This document shows, in pieces, positions 52,411-61,228 of a stretch of 64,000 bases of DNA. The notes beneath the pieces were generated by a model, which saw only the letters and a list, made by a program, of their open reading frames with translations, searched no databases and was not told where the DNA came from. Location: positions 1 to 64,000 of the forward strand of contig NZ_LGTB01000029.1 of assembly GCF_001238275.1 (NCBI RefSeq). Reading direction: 5' to 3'. The position numbers and the translations under genes were made by a program. Position 1 is the stretch's first letter, and every line of letters begins with the position of its first letter. The DNA is from Bradyrhizobium viridifuturi (GTDB lineage Bacteria > Pseudomonadota > Alphaproteobacteria > Rhizobiales > Xanthobacteraceae).

Positions 52411-52977
52411 ATGGCCGCGAATTCCGAAGTCACCCAGGACGGCGCGATCACCGGTCCACCCGAGCCGGTGCGCAAGAATTTCATGGACCGTTTCATCGAT
52501 TCGATCGAATGGGTTGCGGCCTTCTTCGTCGGCGTCGTCGCGCTCAACACCTTCACCGCGGTGTTCATGCGCAAGTTCTTCGCGGTGACGATCCCCGACT
52601 ACTACAATTTCGGCCAGTTCCTGCTCGGCATCCTGATCTTCTGGGGCATAGCGGCGACGAGCTATCGCGGCACCCACATCACCGTGGACCTGGTCTGGGC
52701 CAATGCCTCACCGCGCTATCAGCGCTGGATCGACATCTTCGCGACGTTGGTGCTGCTGTTCGTGGTGAGCGTGCAGACCTACACGCTGGTCGACAAGGTG
52801 ATCGACACCAGGAACAGCCATATCGTGACGATGGACCTCGGCGTCCCGGTCTGGCCGTTCTTCCTGGTGTCGTGGATCGGCGACGTCTCGGCCGTGCTGC
52901 TGATCGCGATCCGCACCTACCGCCTGATCTTCCATCCGGAAGATATCCACGATGCCAAGATCAAGACGGCGGAGTAG
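52411..52977 (+). CDS. TRAP transporter small permease (DctQ type)
   Basis: This 188-residue membrane protein has four hydrophobic helices (WVAAFFVGVVALNTFTAVFM, FGQFLLGILIFWGIAATSY, DIFATLVLLFVVSVQTYTLV, PFFLVSWIGDVSAVLLIAI). The helix 2 loop SYRGTHITVDL matches DctQ, where R-G-x-H-I is conserved. It would pair with the large permease encoded six bases downstream. The ATG at 52411 has a weak ribosome site. An interspersed repeat lies between it and the binding-protein gene. Confidence 0.9.
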   Translation: MAANSEVTQDGAITGPPEPVRKNFMDRFIDSIEWVAAFFVGVVALNTFTAVFMRKFFAVTIPDYYNFGQFLLGILIFWGIAATSYRGTHITVDLVWANASPRYQRWIDIFATLVLLFVVSVQTYTLVDKVIDTRNSHIVTMDLGVPVWPFFLVSWIGDVSAVLLIAIRTYRLIFHPEDIHDAKIKTAE

Positions 52978-52983
52978 ACGGCC

Positions 52984-54300
52984 ATGAGTCTTGATCTCAG
53001 TCCCGAGGCCGTCGCCGTCGTCGGCTTTGTCTGCCTGTTTGCGCTGATGCTGCTGCGCGTGCCCGTCGGCATGGCGATGGGCCTCGTCGGCATCACCGGC
53101 TTCGGCTATCTCACCGGCTTTGCCCCCGCGCTGAAGCTGGTCGGCCAGACCACGATGCGCACGGTGACGGATTATTCGTTCGGCGTGATCCCGATGTTCC
53201 TGCTGATGGGCGCTTTCGTGTCCGTCTCGGGCATCAGCCGTGAGCTGTTCCGCGCCGCCAACACCTTCGTCGGCCATTGGAAGGGCGGGCTCGGCATCGC
53301 GACCATTGCGGCCTGCGGCGGATTCGCCGCGATCTCGGGCTCGTCGGTCGCCACCGCCGCGACCTTCTCGGCGGTGGCCTACCCCGAGATGCGCCGCTTC
53401 GGTTATCCGCAGTCGTTCGCGACCGGCGTGATCGCGGTCGGCGGCACGCTGGGGGCGATGCTGCCGCCGTCCACCGTGCTCGCGGTCTACGGCATCATCA
53501 CCCAGCAGGACATCGGCAAGCTGTTCATCGCCGGCGTGGTGCCGGGCCTGCTTGCGATCCTGATGCACATGATCACGATCGGCATCATCGGCGTGACGCG
53601 GCCGGGCTTCCTGCCGGCGGGAAAGAAGGCATCGTGGCACGAACGCTTGATGGCGCTGCGCGACGTCTGGTCGCCGCTGCTGCTGTTCCTGTTCGTGATC
53701 GGCGGCCTCTATGGTGGCTTCTTCGTGCCGACCGAAGCCGGCGCGGTCGGCGCGGTCGGTGCCTTCATCATCGGCCTCCTCCGTGGCAAGCTGACCAAGG
53801 ACGGCATCCTGCAATCGCTGCTGCAGGCGACGCGCACCGCGGCTGCGGTGTTCACCGTGCTGATCGGCGCGCTCTGCTTCGGCTATTTCCTGACCATCAC
53901 CCAGACGCCGCAGCACGTCACCGAATTCCTCACCGGGCTCGGCATCGGACCCTATGGCGTGCTGGCACTGATCCTGATGATGTATCTGGTGCTCGGCTGC
54001 CTGATGGACGCGATGGCGATGGTGATCCTCACCGTGCCGATCGTGTTCCCGGTGGTGACCGCGCTCGGCTTCGACCCGATCTGGTTCGGCATCATCATCG
54101 TCATGACGGTCGAGCTCGGGTTGATCCATCCGCCGGTCGGGATGAACGTGTTCGTGATCAAGAGCGTGATCAAGGACGTCAACATGTCGACGATCTTCGT
54201 CGGCGTGCTCCCGTTCGTGATCACCGACCTGATCCGACTGGTGATCCTGATCCTTTTCCCGCTGCTCGCCACCTGGCTGCCGCAGCGCATGATAGGCTAG
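52984..54300 (+). CDS. TRAP transporter large permease (DctM type)
   Basis: This 438-residue transport subunit has about twelve hydrophobic segments and DctM landmarks: LLRVPVGMAMGLVGITGF, FGVIPMFLLMGAFVSVSGIS, GFAAISGSSVATAATFSAVA and the second-half TEAGAVGAVGAFIIGL. The closing part holds MDAMAMVILTVPIVFPV and ELGLIHPPVGMNVFVI. It uses an ion gradient to import the solute captured by the DctP-type protein. It is the third transporter gene and is followed four bases later by a DUF3237 gene. Confidence 0.93.
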   Translation: MSLDLSPEAVAVVGFVCLFALMLLRVPVGMAMGLVGITGFGYLTGFAPALKLVGQTTMRTVTDYSFGVIPMFLLMGAFVSVSGISRELFRAANTFVGHWKGGLGIATIAACGGFAAISGSSVATAATFSAVAYPEMRRFGYPQSFATGVIAVGGTLGAMLPPSTVLAVYGIITQQDIGKLFIAGVVPGLLAILMHMITIGIIGVTRPGFLPAGKKASWHERLMALRDVWSPLLLFLFVIGGLYGGFFVPTEAGAVGAVGAFIIGLLRGKLTKDGILQSLLQATRTAAAVFTVLIGALCFGYFLTITQTPQHVTEFLTGLGIGPYGVLALILMMYLVLGCLMDAMAMVILTVPIVFPVVTALGFDPIWFGIIIVMTVELGLIHPPVGMNVFVIKSVIKDVNMSTIFVGVLPFVITDLIRLVILILFPLLATWLPQRMIG

Positions 54301-54304
54301 GCGG

Positions 54305-54766
54305 ATGAGCCCGGAACTCCACACCAAGTATGTCTTCACCATCACCGCCCGGATCGCGGAAGTGACGTCCGCCGGCGATATCGGCACCGGCGTCCGCCGC
54401 ATCATCCCGATCATCGGCGGCGACGTGAAAGGCAAGGGGATCAACGGCAAGGTGCTTCCCTTCGGCGCCGACTTCCAGATCATCCGGCCCAATGAGCTGA
54501 TCGACCTCGAGGCCAAATACGCCTTCGAGACCGACGACGGCGCCGTCGTCTATGTCGAGAACAAGGGAATCCGCTTCGGGCCGGTCGAACTTCTGCAGAA
54601 GCTGAAGCGCGGCGAGCCGGTCGATCCGAAGCTGATCTATTTCCGCACCGTGCCGAAATTCGAAACCGGCGCCGAAAAATACCGCTGGCTGATGGAGCGC
54701 ATCTTCATCGGTTCCGCCGCTCGCCACGCCGACCGCGTCGTGATCGACGTGCATCAGGTGTTGTGA
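54305..54766 (+). CDS. DUF3237 domain protein
   Basis: This 153-residue soluble protein has the DUF3237 beta-barrel pattern: HTKYVFTITARIAEVTSAGD, GVRRIIPIIGGDVKGKGING, GKVLPFGADFQIIRPNELI, and the final EKYRWLMERIFIGSAARHAD. Family members often sit next to TRAP or aromatic-degradation genes; their biochemical role is not settled. It starts four bases after the large permease stop, so it belongs to the TRAP operon. The start has only a weak AGGCGG site, consistent with coupled translation. Confidence 0.87.
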   Translation: MSPELHTKYVFTITARIAEVTSAGDIGTGVRRIIPIIGGDVKGKGINGKVLPFGADFQIIRPNELIDLEAKYAFETDDGAVVYVENKGIRFGPVELLQKLKRGEPVDPKLIYFRTVPKFETGAEKYRWLMERIFIGSAARHADRVVIDVHQVL

Positions 54767-54999
54767 GGCTTTAGGCAGGTTCGTCGCGCCCGCACGAGAC
54801 GAAAAGCAAAGCTCGGACTATTCACGTCGCGAGATTGCGAGGCGTGGCCCACCCACACCGTCATCGCCCGGCTCGACCGGGCGATCCGGTACGCCTCGGC
54901 CTCTCGGCGCAAGCACTGCTGCCTCTGGAATACTGGAAACCCGCTTTCGCTGGTGATGACACCGCGTTGTTGGACATCTTGAATCGAGCGCCATTTTCA

Positions 55000-55119
55000 C
55001 GTCGTCCTGGCGAAAGCCAGGACCCATTACCCCCAATCCCAATTGTCGCGCGCGTCGATGCCACGATGCCATTCATCATCAAGTGCGGTGGTTATGGGTC
55101 CTAGCTTCGCCAGGACGGC
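55000..55119. repeat. interspersed palindromic repeat, family B
   Basis: CGTCGTCCTGGCG and CGCCAGGACGGCG-type ends, with CCTGGCGAAAGCCAGGACCC at the left and GTGGTTATGGGTCC at the right, match the elements at 19349 and 22338. Confidence 0.75.
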
Positions 55120-55149
55120 GATCGTGAACCCATATTGACTCCTGCGATG

Positions 55150-55170
55150 ATAGTTATAAAACATAACTAT
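55150..55170. promoter_or_regulatory. MarR-type operator before the aryl-CoA operon
   Basis: ATAGTTAT and ATAACTAT form a perfect 8-bp inverted repeat with a 5-base spacer, ending 23 bases before the hydratase ATG. Size and AT-rich composition suit a MarR-family repressor such as those that control hydroxycinnamate operons through an aryl-CoA effector. No marR gene lies in the window. Confidence 0.6.
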
Positions 55171-55193
55171 TCTGAACAGGAAACAATAACGCC

Positions 55194-55988
55194 ATGGGAA
55201 ACGCTGCCGACGCGGGTGACGCCTCGCTGCTCAGGATCGAGACGCGAGGGGCGGTGCTGACCGTCGGGCTGAACCGGCCCGCCAAGCGCAATGCGCTGAA
55301 CGATGGCATTATCCTGGCGCTGCGGGACTGTTTTTCTGCCATCCCTGAGGAAATCGGCGCGGTGGTCATCCACGGCGTCGGCGACCATTTCTCGTCCGGC
55401 CTCGATCTCTCCGAACTCACCGAGCGCGACGCCACCGAGGGGCTGGTGCATTCCCAGATGTGGCACCGCGTGTTCGACCGCATCCAGTATTGCCGAGTGC
55501 CTGTCATCGCCGCGCTGAAGGGCGCGGTGATCGGCGGCGGGCTGGAGCTGGCCTGCGCGGCGCATATCCGGGTTGCCGAGCCGTCGGCCTATTTCGCGCT
55601 GCCGGAGGGGCAGCGCGGCATCTTCGTCGGCGGCGGCGGGTCGGTGCGGCTGCCGCGCCTGATCGGGGTGCCGCGGATGGCGGACATGATGCTGACCGGC
55701 CGGGTCTACTCGGCGACCGAAGGTGCGGCCTACGGCTTCTCGCAATACCTCACCGAAGCAGACGGCGCATTGCCCAAGGCGCTGGAGCTCGCCGAGCGCG
55801 TTGCCGCCAACGCGCCGTTGACCAATTTCGCGGTGTTGCAGGCGCTGCCGATGATCGCCGAGGCCAATCCGCAGACCGGCCTCCTGATGGAATCGCTGAT
55901 GGCGACGGTGGCGCAGAGCGACAAGGAAGCCAAAAAGCGGATCCGCGCCTTTCTGGATCGCAAGACCGCCAAGGTGAAGCCGACATGA
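55194..55988 (+). CDS. crotonase/enoyl-CoA hydratase family protein
   Basis: This 264-residue crotonase-fold enzyme shows AVLTVGLNRPAKRNALNDGI, the oxyanion-hole segments GVGDHFSSGLDLSEL and VPVIAALKGAVIGGGLELAC, and ALPEGQRGIFVGGGGSVRLP, where a Glu (PEGQ) stands at a usual catalytic position. It is the first gene of an operon with feruloyl-CoA synthase, SDR and thioesterase. It probably hydrates a hydroxycinnamoyl-CoA; with the SDR next in the pathway, hydration without immediate lyase cleavage would make sense. The stop overlaps the ligase start by 4 bases. Confidence 0.88.
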   Translation: MGNAADAGDASLLRIETRGAVLTVGLNRPAKRNALNDGIILALRDCFSAIPEEIGAVVIHGVGDHFSSGLDLSELTERDATEGLVHSQMWHRVFDRIQYCRVPVIAALKGAVIGGGLELACAAHIRVAEPSAYFALPEGQRGIFVGGGGSVRLPRLIGVPRMADMMLTGRVYSATEGAAYGFSQYLTEADGALPKALELAERVAANAPLTNFAVLQALPMIAEANPQTGLLMESLMATVAQSDKEAKKRIRAFLDRKTAKVKPT

Positions 55989-57855
55989 GCGTCACGACGT
56001 CTGCATCAGCTGCGAATGCGCATCCGCTGCGTCCGATCTCGTTCGGCAATCCCGACGTCACCGTCGAGCGCCGCGCCGACGGCACCATCTATCTCCGTCC
56101 CAAGCTCAGGCTCGCCGACTTTCCTGTGCGCCTCACCGACCGGCTGCATCACTGGGCGGCGACCGAGCCGAACCGCGTGTTCATGGCCGAGCGTGCTGCC
56201 GATGGCGGCTGGCGCCAGATCACCTACGCGCAGCTGTTCGAGGCCACGCGGCGCATCGCCTCCGCGCTGCTCGCGCGCGGATTGTCGAGCGAGCGGCCGA
56301 TCGTGATCCTGTCGGGCAATTCGATCGATCACGCGCTGATCGCGCTCGGCGCGCTCTATGCCGGCATTCCGTTCTGCCCGGTCTCGCCGGCCTACTCGCT
56401 GGTGTCGCGCGACTATGGCAAGCTCAGCTTCGTCATCAAGCTGCTGACGCCCGGCCTCGTCTTCGTCGACGACGCCGACAGATTCGCCGAAGCACTGCGC
56501 GCCAACGTCGGACCCGATGTCGAGATCGCGGCAAGCCGCGGCGCGGTGCCTGGCCGCGACGTGACGCGGCTCGCCGATCTCATGGCGACGCCGGAAGACG
56601 GCGGCCTCGACGCGACCCACGCGGCCGTCGGTCCGGATACGATCGCGAAATTCCTGCTGACCTCGGGATCGACGGGCAATCCCAAAGCCGTCATCAATAC
56701 CCAGCGCATGATCTGCGCCAACCAGGTGATGCTGCGCGAGACGCTGGCGTTCCTCAAGGACGAGCCGCCTGTCATCGTCGACTGGCTGCCGTGGAATCAC
56801 ACCTTCGGCGGCAACCACAATGTCGGGCTGACGCTGTTCAACGGCGGCTCGATGTATCTCGATGAGGGCAAGCCGATGCCCGGCGGCATCGAGGAGACCG
56901 TACGAAACCTGCGCGAGATATCGCCGACGGTCTATTTCAACGTGCCCAAGGGCTATGAAACGCTGCTGCCCTATCTGCGTGACGACGCCGACTTGCGCGC
57001 GAAATTCTTCCACCGGCTGCACGCCATGTTCTTCTCCGGCGCCGCGCTGTCGCCATTCGTCTGGAACAGCCTCGACGCGCTCGCGGTGCAGGAGAAGGGC
57101 TATCGCGTGCCCATGCTGACCGGGCTCGGCGCCACCGAGACCTCGCCGTTCTTCATGTCGGTACGTCCCGATACCAGCCGCTCCGGCCATGTCGGCTTGC
57201 CGGTGTCGGGCAATGACGCGAAGCTGGTGCCCAACAACGGCAAGCTCGAGGTCCGCGCCAGGGGCCCGAACGTGACGCCGGGCTACTGGCGGCAGCCCGA
57301 GCTGACCGCCAAGGCGTTCGACGAGGAGGGCTTCTACAAGTTCGGCGATGCGTTGAAGCCCGCCAACCCCGGTGATCTTGATGCCGGCTTTGATTTCGAT
57401 GGCCGCATCGCCGAGGATTTCAAGCTGGCGAGCGGCACCTGGGTCAGCGTCGGGCCGTTGCGGGCGCGCTTCGTCGGTACCTGCGCGCCGCTGGTGCGTG
57501 ACGTCGTGATCGCGGGAATCAATCGCGACGAGCTCGCGGCGATCGTGATTCTCGATCTCGATGCTGCCGCCTGATCAATCCGAAGCTTGCCGGCAACGAC
57601 ATCGCGGCCGCGGCCAACGATCCGCTGGTGCGTGCCGCCTTCCGCGAGCGCTTCGCGCGTGTGCTTGCGAGCGCCACCGGCTCGTCGAACCGGATCGCGC
57701 GGGCAATCCTGCTCGACACGCCGCTGTCGATCGATCGCGGCGAGGTCACCGACAAGGGCTCAATCAACCAGCGCGCGGTGCTGGAGCATCGCACTGAAAC
57801 AATCGAAGCGCTTTATGCGCCGGTGCCGCCGGCATCGGTGATCACGTCAGTCTGA
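55985..57855 (+). pseudogene. feruloyl-CoA synthase, frameshifted near the C-terminus
   Basis: This AMP-forming ligase is about 623 residues when repaired and belongs to the feruloyl-CoA synthase group. Motifs are the P-loop LLTSGSTGNPKAVINTQRMI, DWLPWNHTFGGNHNVGLTLF, TGLGATETSPFF and FDGRIAEDFKLASGTWVSVG. After VILDLDAA the frame is lost near 57569: GCTGCCGCCTG needs one base (GCCGGC, one G) to continue into LINPKLAGND and the lysine segment VTDKGSINQRAVLE. As sequenced the last 95 residues, including the catalytic lysine region, are cut off. The ATG overlaps the hydratase stop (ATGA). A paralogue at 23335 has an intact frame. Confidence 0.88.
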
Positions 57856-57875
57856 CTCTCGAAGAGGAGCACGTC

Positions 57876-58637
57876 ATGCAATTGAAGGATCTGGCCGCCA
57901 TCGTCACCGGCGGTGCATCGGGATTGGGCGCGGCGACCGCGCGCCTTCTGGCCGCGCAGGGCGCCAAGGTCGCGGTCTGCGACCTCAACGCCAAGCTTGC
58001 CGAGAGCGTCGCGGCCGAGATCGGCGGCATTGCCGTTGTCTGCGACGTCGCCGATGCCGCGGCCGCCGAGGCTGCCGTCGCAGCCGCCGCCAAGGCGCAC
58101 GGCCCTGCGCGCGTGCTGGTAAATTGCGCCGGCATCGGCGTTGCAAAGCGCGTGATCGGCCGTGAGGGGCCCATGGCGCTCGCCGACTTCGACAAGGTTA
58201 TCAAGGTCAATCTGATCGGCTCCTTCAACATGCTGCGGCTTGCGACTGCCGAGATGTCGAAGCTCGAACCGCTCGCGACCGGCGAACGCGGCGTCGTGAT
58301 CTCGACGGCTTCGGTCGCGGCCTATGACGGCCAGATCGGGCAGGCGGCGTATTCGGCCTCGAAGGGCGGCATTGTCGCGATGACCCTGCCGATCGCGCGC
58401 GAGCTCGCGCAATTCGGCATCCGCGTGCTGACGATTGCGCCCGGCCTGTTCATGACGCCCTTGCTGGCCGGCCTGCCGCAGGAAGCACAGGATTCGCTCG
58501 CCGCCGCGATCCCGTTCCCGCGCCGGCTTGGCCAGGCCGACGAGTTCGCCTCGCTGGCGTTGCACATGATCGGCAATCCCTATCTGAACGGCGAAGTGGT
58601 GCGGCTCGATGCCGCGCTCCGGATGGCGCCGCGCTGA
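57876..58637 (+). CDS. SDR 3-hydroxyacyl-CoA dehydrogenase (HSD17B10-like)
   Basis: This 253-residue classical SDR has the cofactor motif TGGASGLGAATA and Asp in VCDLNAK, which favours NAD, then NCAGIGVAKR. The active-site Ser is in STASVAAYDG, and the Tyr/Lys pair in YSASKGG. It shares the opening MQLKD and the ending RMAPR with the paralogue at 21566. GAAGAGGAG precedes the ATG. It lies 20 bases after the ligase gene. It probably oxidises the 3-hydroxy-aryl-propanoyl-CoA formed by the hydratase. Confidence 0.9.
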   Translation: MQLKDLAAIVTGGASGLGAATARLLAAQGAKVAVCDLNAKLAESVAAEIGGIAVVCDVADAAAAEAAVAAAAKAHGPARVLVNCAGIGVAKRVIGREGPMALADFDKVIKVNLIGSFNMLRLATAEMSKLEPLATGERGVVISTASVAAYDGQIGQAAYSASKGGIVAMTLPIARELAQFGIRVLTIAPGLFMTPLLAGLPQEAQDSLAAAIPFPRRLGQADEFASLALHMIGNPYLNGEVVRLDAALRMAPR

Positions 58638-58642
58638 CGCAT

Positions 58643-58675
58643 GATCCGGAGGCGCATGAGGCGCGCCTCCGGATC
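58643..58675. repeat. 13-bp perfect hairpin between SDR and thioesterase genes
   Basis: GATCCGGAGGCGC and GCGCCTCCGGATC pair perfectly around a 7-base loop, five bases after the SDR stop. GCATGATC at its left edge echoes the repeat at 59149. No T-run follows; it may tune the thioesterase level or protect the message. Confidence 0.65.
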
Positions 58676-58700
58676 GCCCATGCTCAATCGAGGATAAACC

Positions 58701-59120
58701 ATGTTCGTCAATCGGCGTGACGTGCAGATCCAGTGGGGCGATTGCGACCCTGCCAACATCGTCTATTACCCGCGCTACTTCGCGATGTTCGACGACTCGA
58801 CCTCGATCATGTTCGAAGCGGCCGGTTGCTCGAAGCAGGACCTGGTTCACAAATACGGCCTGGTCGGCATTCCCATGGTCGACACGCGGGCGAAATTTCA
58901 CATCCCGTCGACCCACGGCGACTGGATTACCATCGAGAGCCGGATCGAGAGCATCAAGCGCTCGAGCTTCGAGGTGGTGCACCGCGTGTTCAAGGGCGAG
59001 GCGCTGGCGATCGAGGCGTTCGAGACCAGGGTGCTGGTTGGCCGCCATCCGGACGATCCGGCCCGGCTGAAATCGGCGCCATTTCCGCAGGAGATCATCG
59101 ACCGCTTCATGAAGGGCTGA
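58701..59120 (+). CDS. 4-hydroxybenzoyl-CoA thioesterase-type protein (4HBT)
   Basis: This 139-residue hotdog-fold thioesterase has the opening VQIQWGDCDPANIVYYPRYF, which includes the Asp equivalent to the catalytic residue of Pseudomonas-type 4-hydroxybenzoyl-CoA thioesterase and the conserved YYPRYF. It ends DHP-like APFPQEIIDRF. AGGATAAACC precedes the ATG. Last in the hydratase, ligase, SDR operon, it could release 4-hydroxybenzoate (or a relative) from its CoA ester, feeding PobA encoded 8 kb away. Other acyl-CoA substrates are possible. Confidence 0.88.
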   Translation: MFVNRRDVQIQWGDCDPANIVYYPRYFAMFDDSTSIMFEAAGCSKQDLVHKYGLVGIPMVDTRAKFHIPSTHGDWITIESRIESIKRSSFEVVHRVFKGEALAIEAFETRVLVGRHPDDPARLKSAPFPQEIIDRFMKG

Positions 59121-59148
59121 CTTGCGACCCCTCATGACTCGACTTTTG

Positions 59149-59197
59149 GAGCATGATCTTCTCGGAAAACCGGTTTCCACTTTTCCAGATCATGCTC
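59149..59197. repeat. Rhizobiales-type GAGCATGATC repeat
   Basis: GAGCATGATCT and AGATCATGCTC form a perfect 11-bp outer inverted repeat around an inner GGAAA-ACCGGT-TTTCC-like hairpin. This short element is widespread between genes in Rhizobiales. Here it ends 69 bases before the ABC binding-protein gene. Confidence 0.8.
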
Positions 59198-59265
59198 TAA
59201 AGAAGGGGCTGAATTGGCCCGCAAAACCGGATTAAACCAAAAAACTTATCCGCAGGGAGGAATGA

Positions 59266-60417
59266 ATGAGGAAGGCCACTCTCGCCGCCGCGGCGCTCGC
59301 AGCTGTCATCGCGCTGCCGGGCGCGCCCGCACTGGCGCAGACCAGTGAAATCACCATCGGCATCTCGATCTCGACCACCGGCCCCGCCGCGGCGCTCGGC
59401 ATCCCCGAGCGCAACGCGCTCGATTTCGTGCCGAAGGAGATCGGCGGCGTACCGCTGAAGCTGATCGTGCTCGACGACGCCGGTGATCCGACGGCGGCAA
59501 CCACCAACACGCGGCGCTTCGTCACCGAGTCCAAGGCCGACATCATCATGGGCTCCTGCATCACGCCGACCACGATCGCGGTGTCGACGGTCGCCAACGA
59601 GGCCGGCATCCCGCATCTCGGCCTCGCGCCGTTCCCGATCAACGACGCCCGCGCGAAATGGTCGGTCGACCTGCCGCAGTCGATCCCGATCATGGGCAAG
59701 GTGCTCTACGAGCACATGAAGGCGCACAACATCAAGACCGTCGGCTATATCGGCTATTCGGATTCCTACGGCGATCTCTGGGTCAACGACTTCAAGGCGC
59801 AGGCCGTGCCGATGGGCCTGACCATGACCGACGAGGAGCGCTTCGCGCGTCCGGATACTTCGGTGGCGGGCCAGGTGCTGAAGCTCGTCGCTGCCAATCC
59901 CGACGCCATCCTGGTCGGTGCCTCCGGCACCGCCGCGGCGCTGCCGCAGACCGCGCTGCGCGAGCGCGGCTACAAGGGCCTGATCTACCAGACCCACGGT
60001 GCCGCCACGATGGACTTCATCCGCATCGCGGGCGCATCGGCGGAAGGCGTCATCATGTCGGCTGGTCCGGTCATGTCGCCGGAAACCCAACCGGACAGCG
60101 CGCTGACCAAGAAGCCCGGGCTCACGCTGAACGCGGCCTATGAAGCCAAGTATGGCGCCAACAGCCGCAGCCAGTTCGCCGGCCACTCCTACGACGCCTT
60201 CGAGGTGCTGAAGCGCATCATCCCGACCGCACTGAAGACCGCCAAGCCCGGCACGCCGGAATTCCGCGAGGCGATCCGCCAGGCCTTCCTCTCCGAGAAG
60301 GAGATCGTCGCGTCCCAGGGCGTCTACAACTGGACCGAAAAGGACCGCTACGGCCTCGACGACCGCTCGCGCATCCTGCTGACGGTCAAGGACGGGAAGT
60401 ACGTCCCGGCGATGTGA
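59266..60417 (+). CDS. ABC transporter substrate-binding protein (Liv/CouP type)
   Basis: This 383-residue periplasmic binding protein has a signal peptide ending ALA-QTS (residues 1-25). The mature part follows the type I fold of LivJ-like proteins: ITIGISISTTGPAAALGIPE, IIMGSCITPTTIAVSTVANE, KTVGYIGYSDSYGDLWVNDF and AYEAKYGANSRSQFAGHSYD. This sub-branch includes binders of aromatic acids such as R. palustris CouP. It is followed by a terminator and by convergent liv-type genes. Its place behind the aryl-CoA operon suggests uptake of hydroxycinnamates or similar acids. Confidence 0.9.
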   Translation: MRKATLAAAALAAVIALPGAPALAQTSEITIGISISTTGPAAALGIPERNALDFVPKEIGGVPLKLIVLDDAGDPTAATTNTRRFVTESKADIIMGSCITPTTIAVSTVANEAGIPHLGLAPFPINDARAKWSVDLPQSIPIMGKVLYEHMKAHNIKTVGYIGYSDSYGDLWVNDFKAQAVPMGLTMTDEERFARPDTSVAGQVLKLVAANPDAILVGASGTAAALPQTALRERGYKGLIYQTHGAATMDFIRIAGASAEGVIMSAGPVMSPETQPDSALTKKPGLTLNAAYEAKYGANSRSQFAGHSYDAFEVLKRIIPTALKTAKPGTPEFREAIRQAFLSEKEIVASQGVYNWTEKDRYGLDDRSRILLTVKDGKYVPAM

Positions 60418-60443
60418 GCCGGTCGCGTTCCCGCGAAATGAAC

Positions 60444-60475
60444 AAGCCGGTCCCGATAGGGGCCGGCTTTTTCGT
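60444..60475 (+). terminator. rho-independent terminator
   Basis: An AAGCCGG-T-CCC / GGGG-CCGGCTT hairpin with a GATA loop, followed by TTTTTCGTT, stands 26 bases after the binding-protein stop. It separates this gene from the convergent ABC genes. Confidence 0.85.
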
Positions 60476-60496
60476 TAGCCACACGCGTCAGCGACA

Positions 60497-61228
60497 CTAA
60501 ATCGCGCTCTCGCCCTCGTGCTGGAAGCCGAGATAGCTCGCGGCGACGCCCTTGTTGGCGGCGATGTCCTTGGCCGTGCCTGACAGCACGAACTCGCCGA
60601 GCTCCATCACATAGGCACGGTCGGCGATCTGCAGTGCGGCCTGGGCGTTCTGCTCGACCAAGAGCACGGAGACGCCGGCTGCGCGAAGCTCGCCGACGAT
60701 GCGGAAGATGTCGGCGACGATGATCGGGGCGAGGCCGAGGCTCGGCTCGTCGAGCATCAGGAGTTTCGGCGCGCCCATCAGCGCGCGGCCCATCGCCAGC
60801 ATCTGCTGCTCGCCGCCGGACAGCGTACCGGCGAGCTGCTTGCGGCGCTCCTTGAGCCGCGGAAACAGCGTGTAGACCCGCTCCAGAGAGGTGGCCGCGA
60901 CCGCTTTCGCGATCCTGAAGGCGCCGAGCTCGAGATTGTCCTCGACATTCATCGTGCCGAACAGCTCGCGATGCTCGGGCACCAGGCTCAGGCCTGTCGC
61001 GACGCGGTCCTCGATGTCGAGCGGGGCCATGTCGATGCCGGCAAAGGTGGTGCGGCCCCTCAGCGGCAGCACGCCCATGATGGCGTTGAGCAACGTGGTC
61101 TTGCCGGCACCGTTGGCGCCGATGATGGTGACGATCTCGTTGTCGGCGACGTCGAGCGAGACGCCGCGCACGGCCTCGACCTTGCCGTAGGCAATATGGA
61201 CGTCGGTCACCTTCAATAGCGCGCTCAT
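60497..61228 (-). CDS. branched-chain-type ABC transporter ATPase (LivF)
   Basis: This 243-residue ATPase has Walker A IIGANGAGKTTLLNAI, a Q-loop region RELFGTMNVEDNLELG, the signature LSGGEQQMLAMGRAL, Walker B LLMLDEPSLGL and a switch-region VEQNAQAAL, where LivF proteins have Asn in place of His. It is the last of three minus-strand genes; its ATG overlaps the stop of the fused LivM-LivG gene (ATGA). It powers uptake together with the convergent binding protein. Confidence 0.93.
   Translation of the reverse strand: MSALLKVTDVHIAYGKVEAVRGVSLDVADNEIVTIIGANGAGKTTLLNAIMGVLPLRGRTTFAGIDMAPLDIEDRVATGLSLVPEHRELFGTMNVEDNLELGAFRIAKAVAATSLERVYTLFPRLKERRKQLAGTLSGGEQQMLAMGRALMGAPKLLMLDEPSLGLAPIIVADIFRIVGELRAAGVSVLLVEQNAQAALQIADRAYVMELGEFVLSGTAKDIAANKGVAASYLGFQHEGESAI

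Larger units (their letters stand above)
54767..55193. other. repeat-filled 427-base gap with an operator
   Basis: No coding sequence is seen. The gap holds a perfect 9-bp inverted repeat (ATCGCCCGG/CCGGGCGAT, 54861-54883), a family B repeat (55000-55119) and, next to the downstream gene, an ATAGTTAT/ATAACTAT operator (55150-55170). The promoter for the hydratase-ligase-SDR-thioesterase operon should lie in its last 100 bases. Confidence 0.6.

Noticed and set aside
52708-54516. 602-residue minus-strand open frame over the TRAP permease
   Set aside because: Charged, low-information sequence antisense to DctM; not a real gene.
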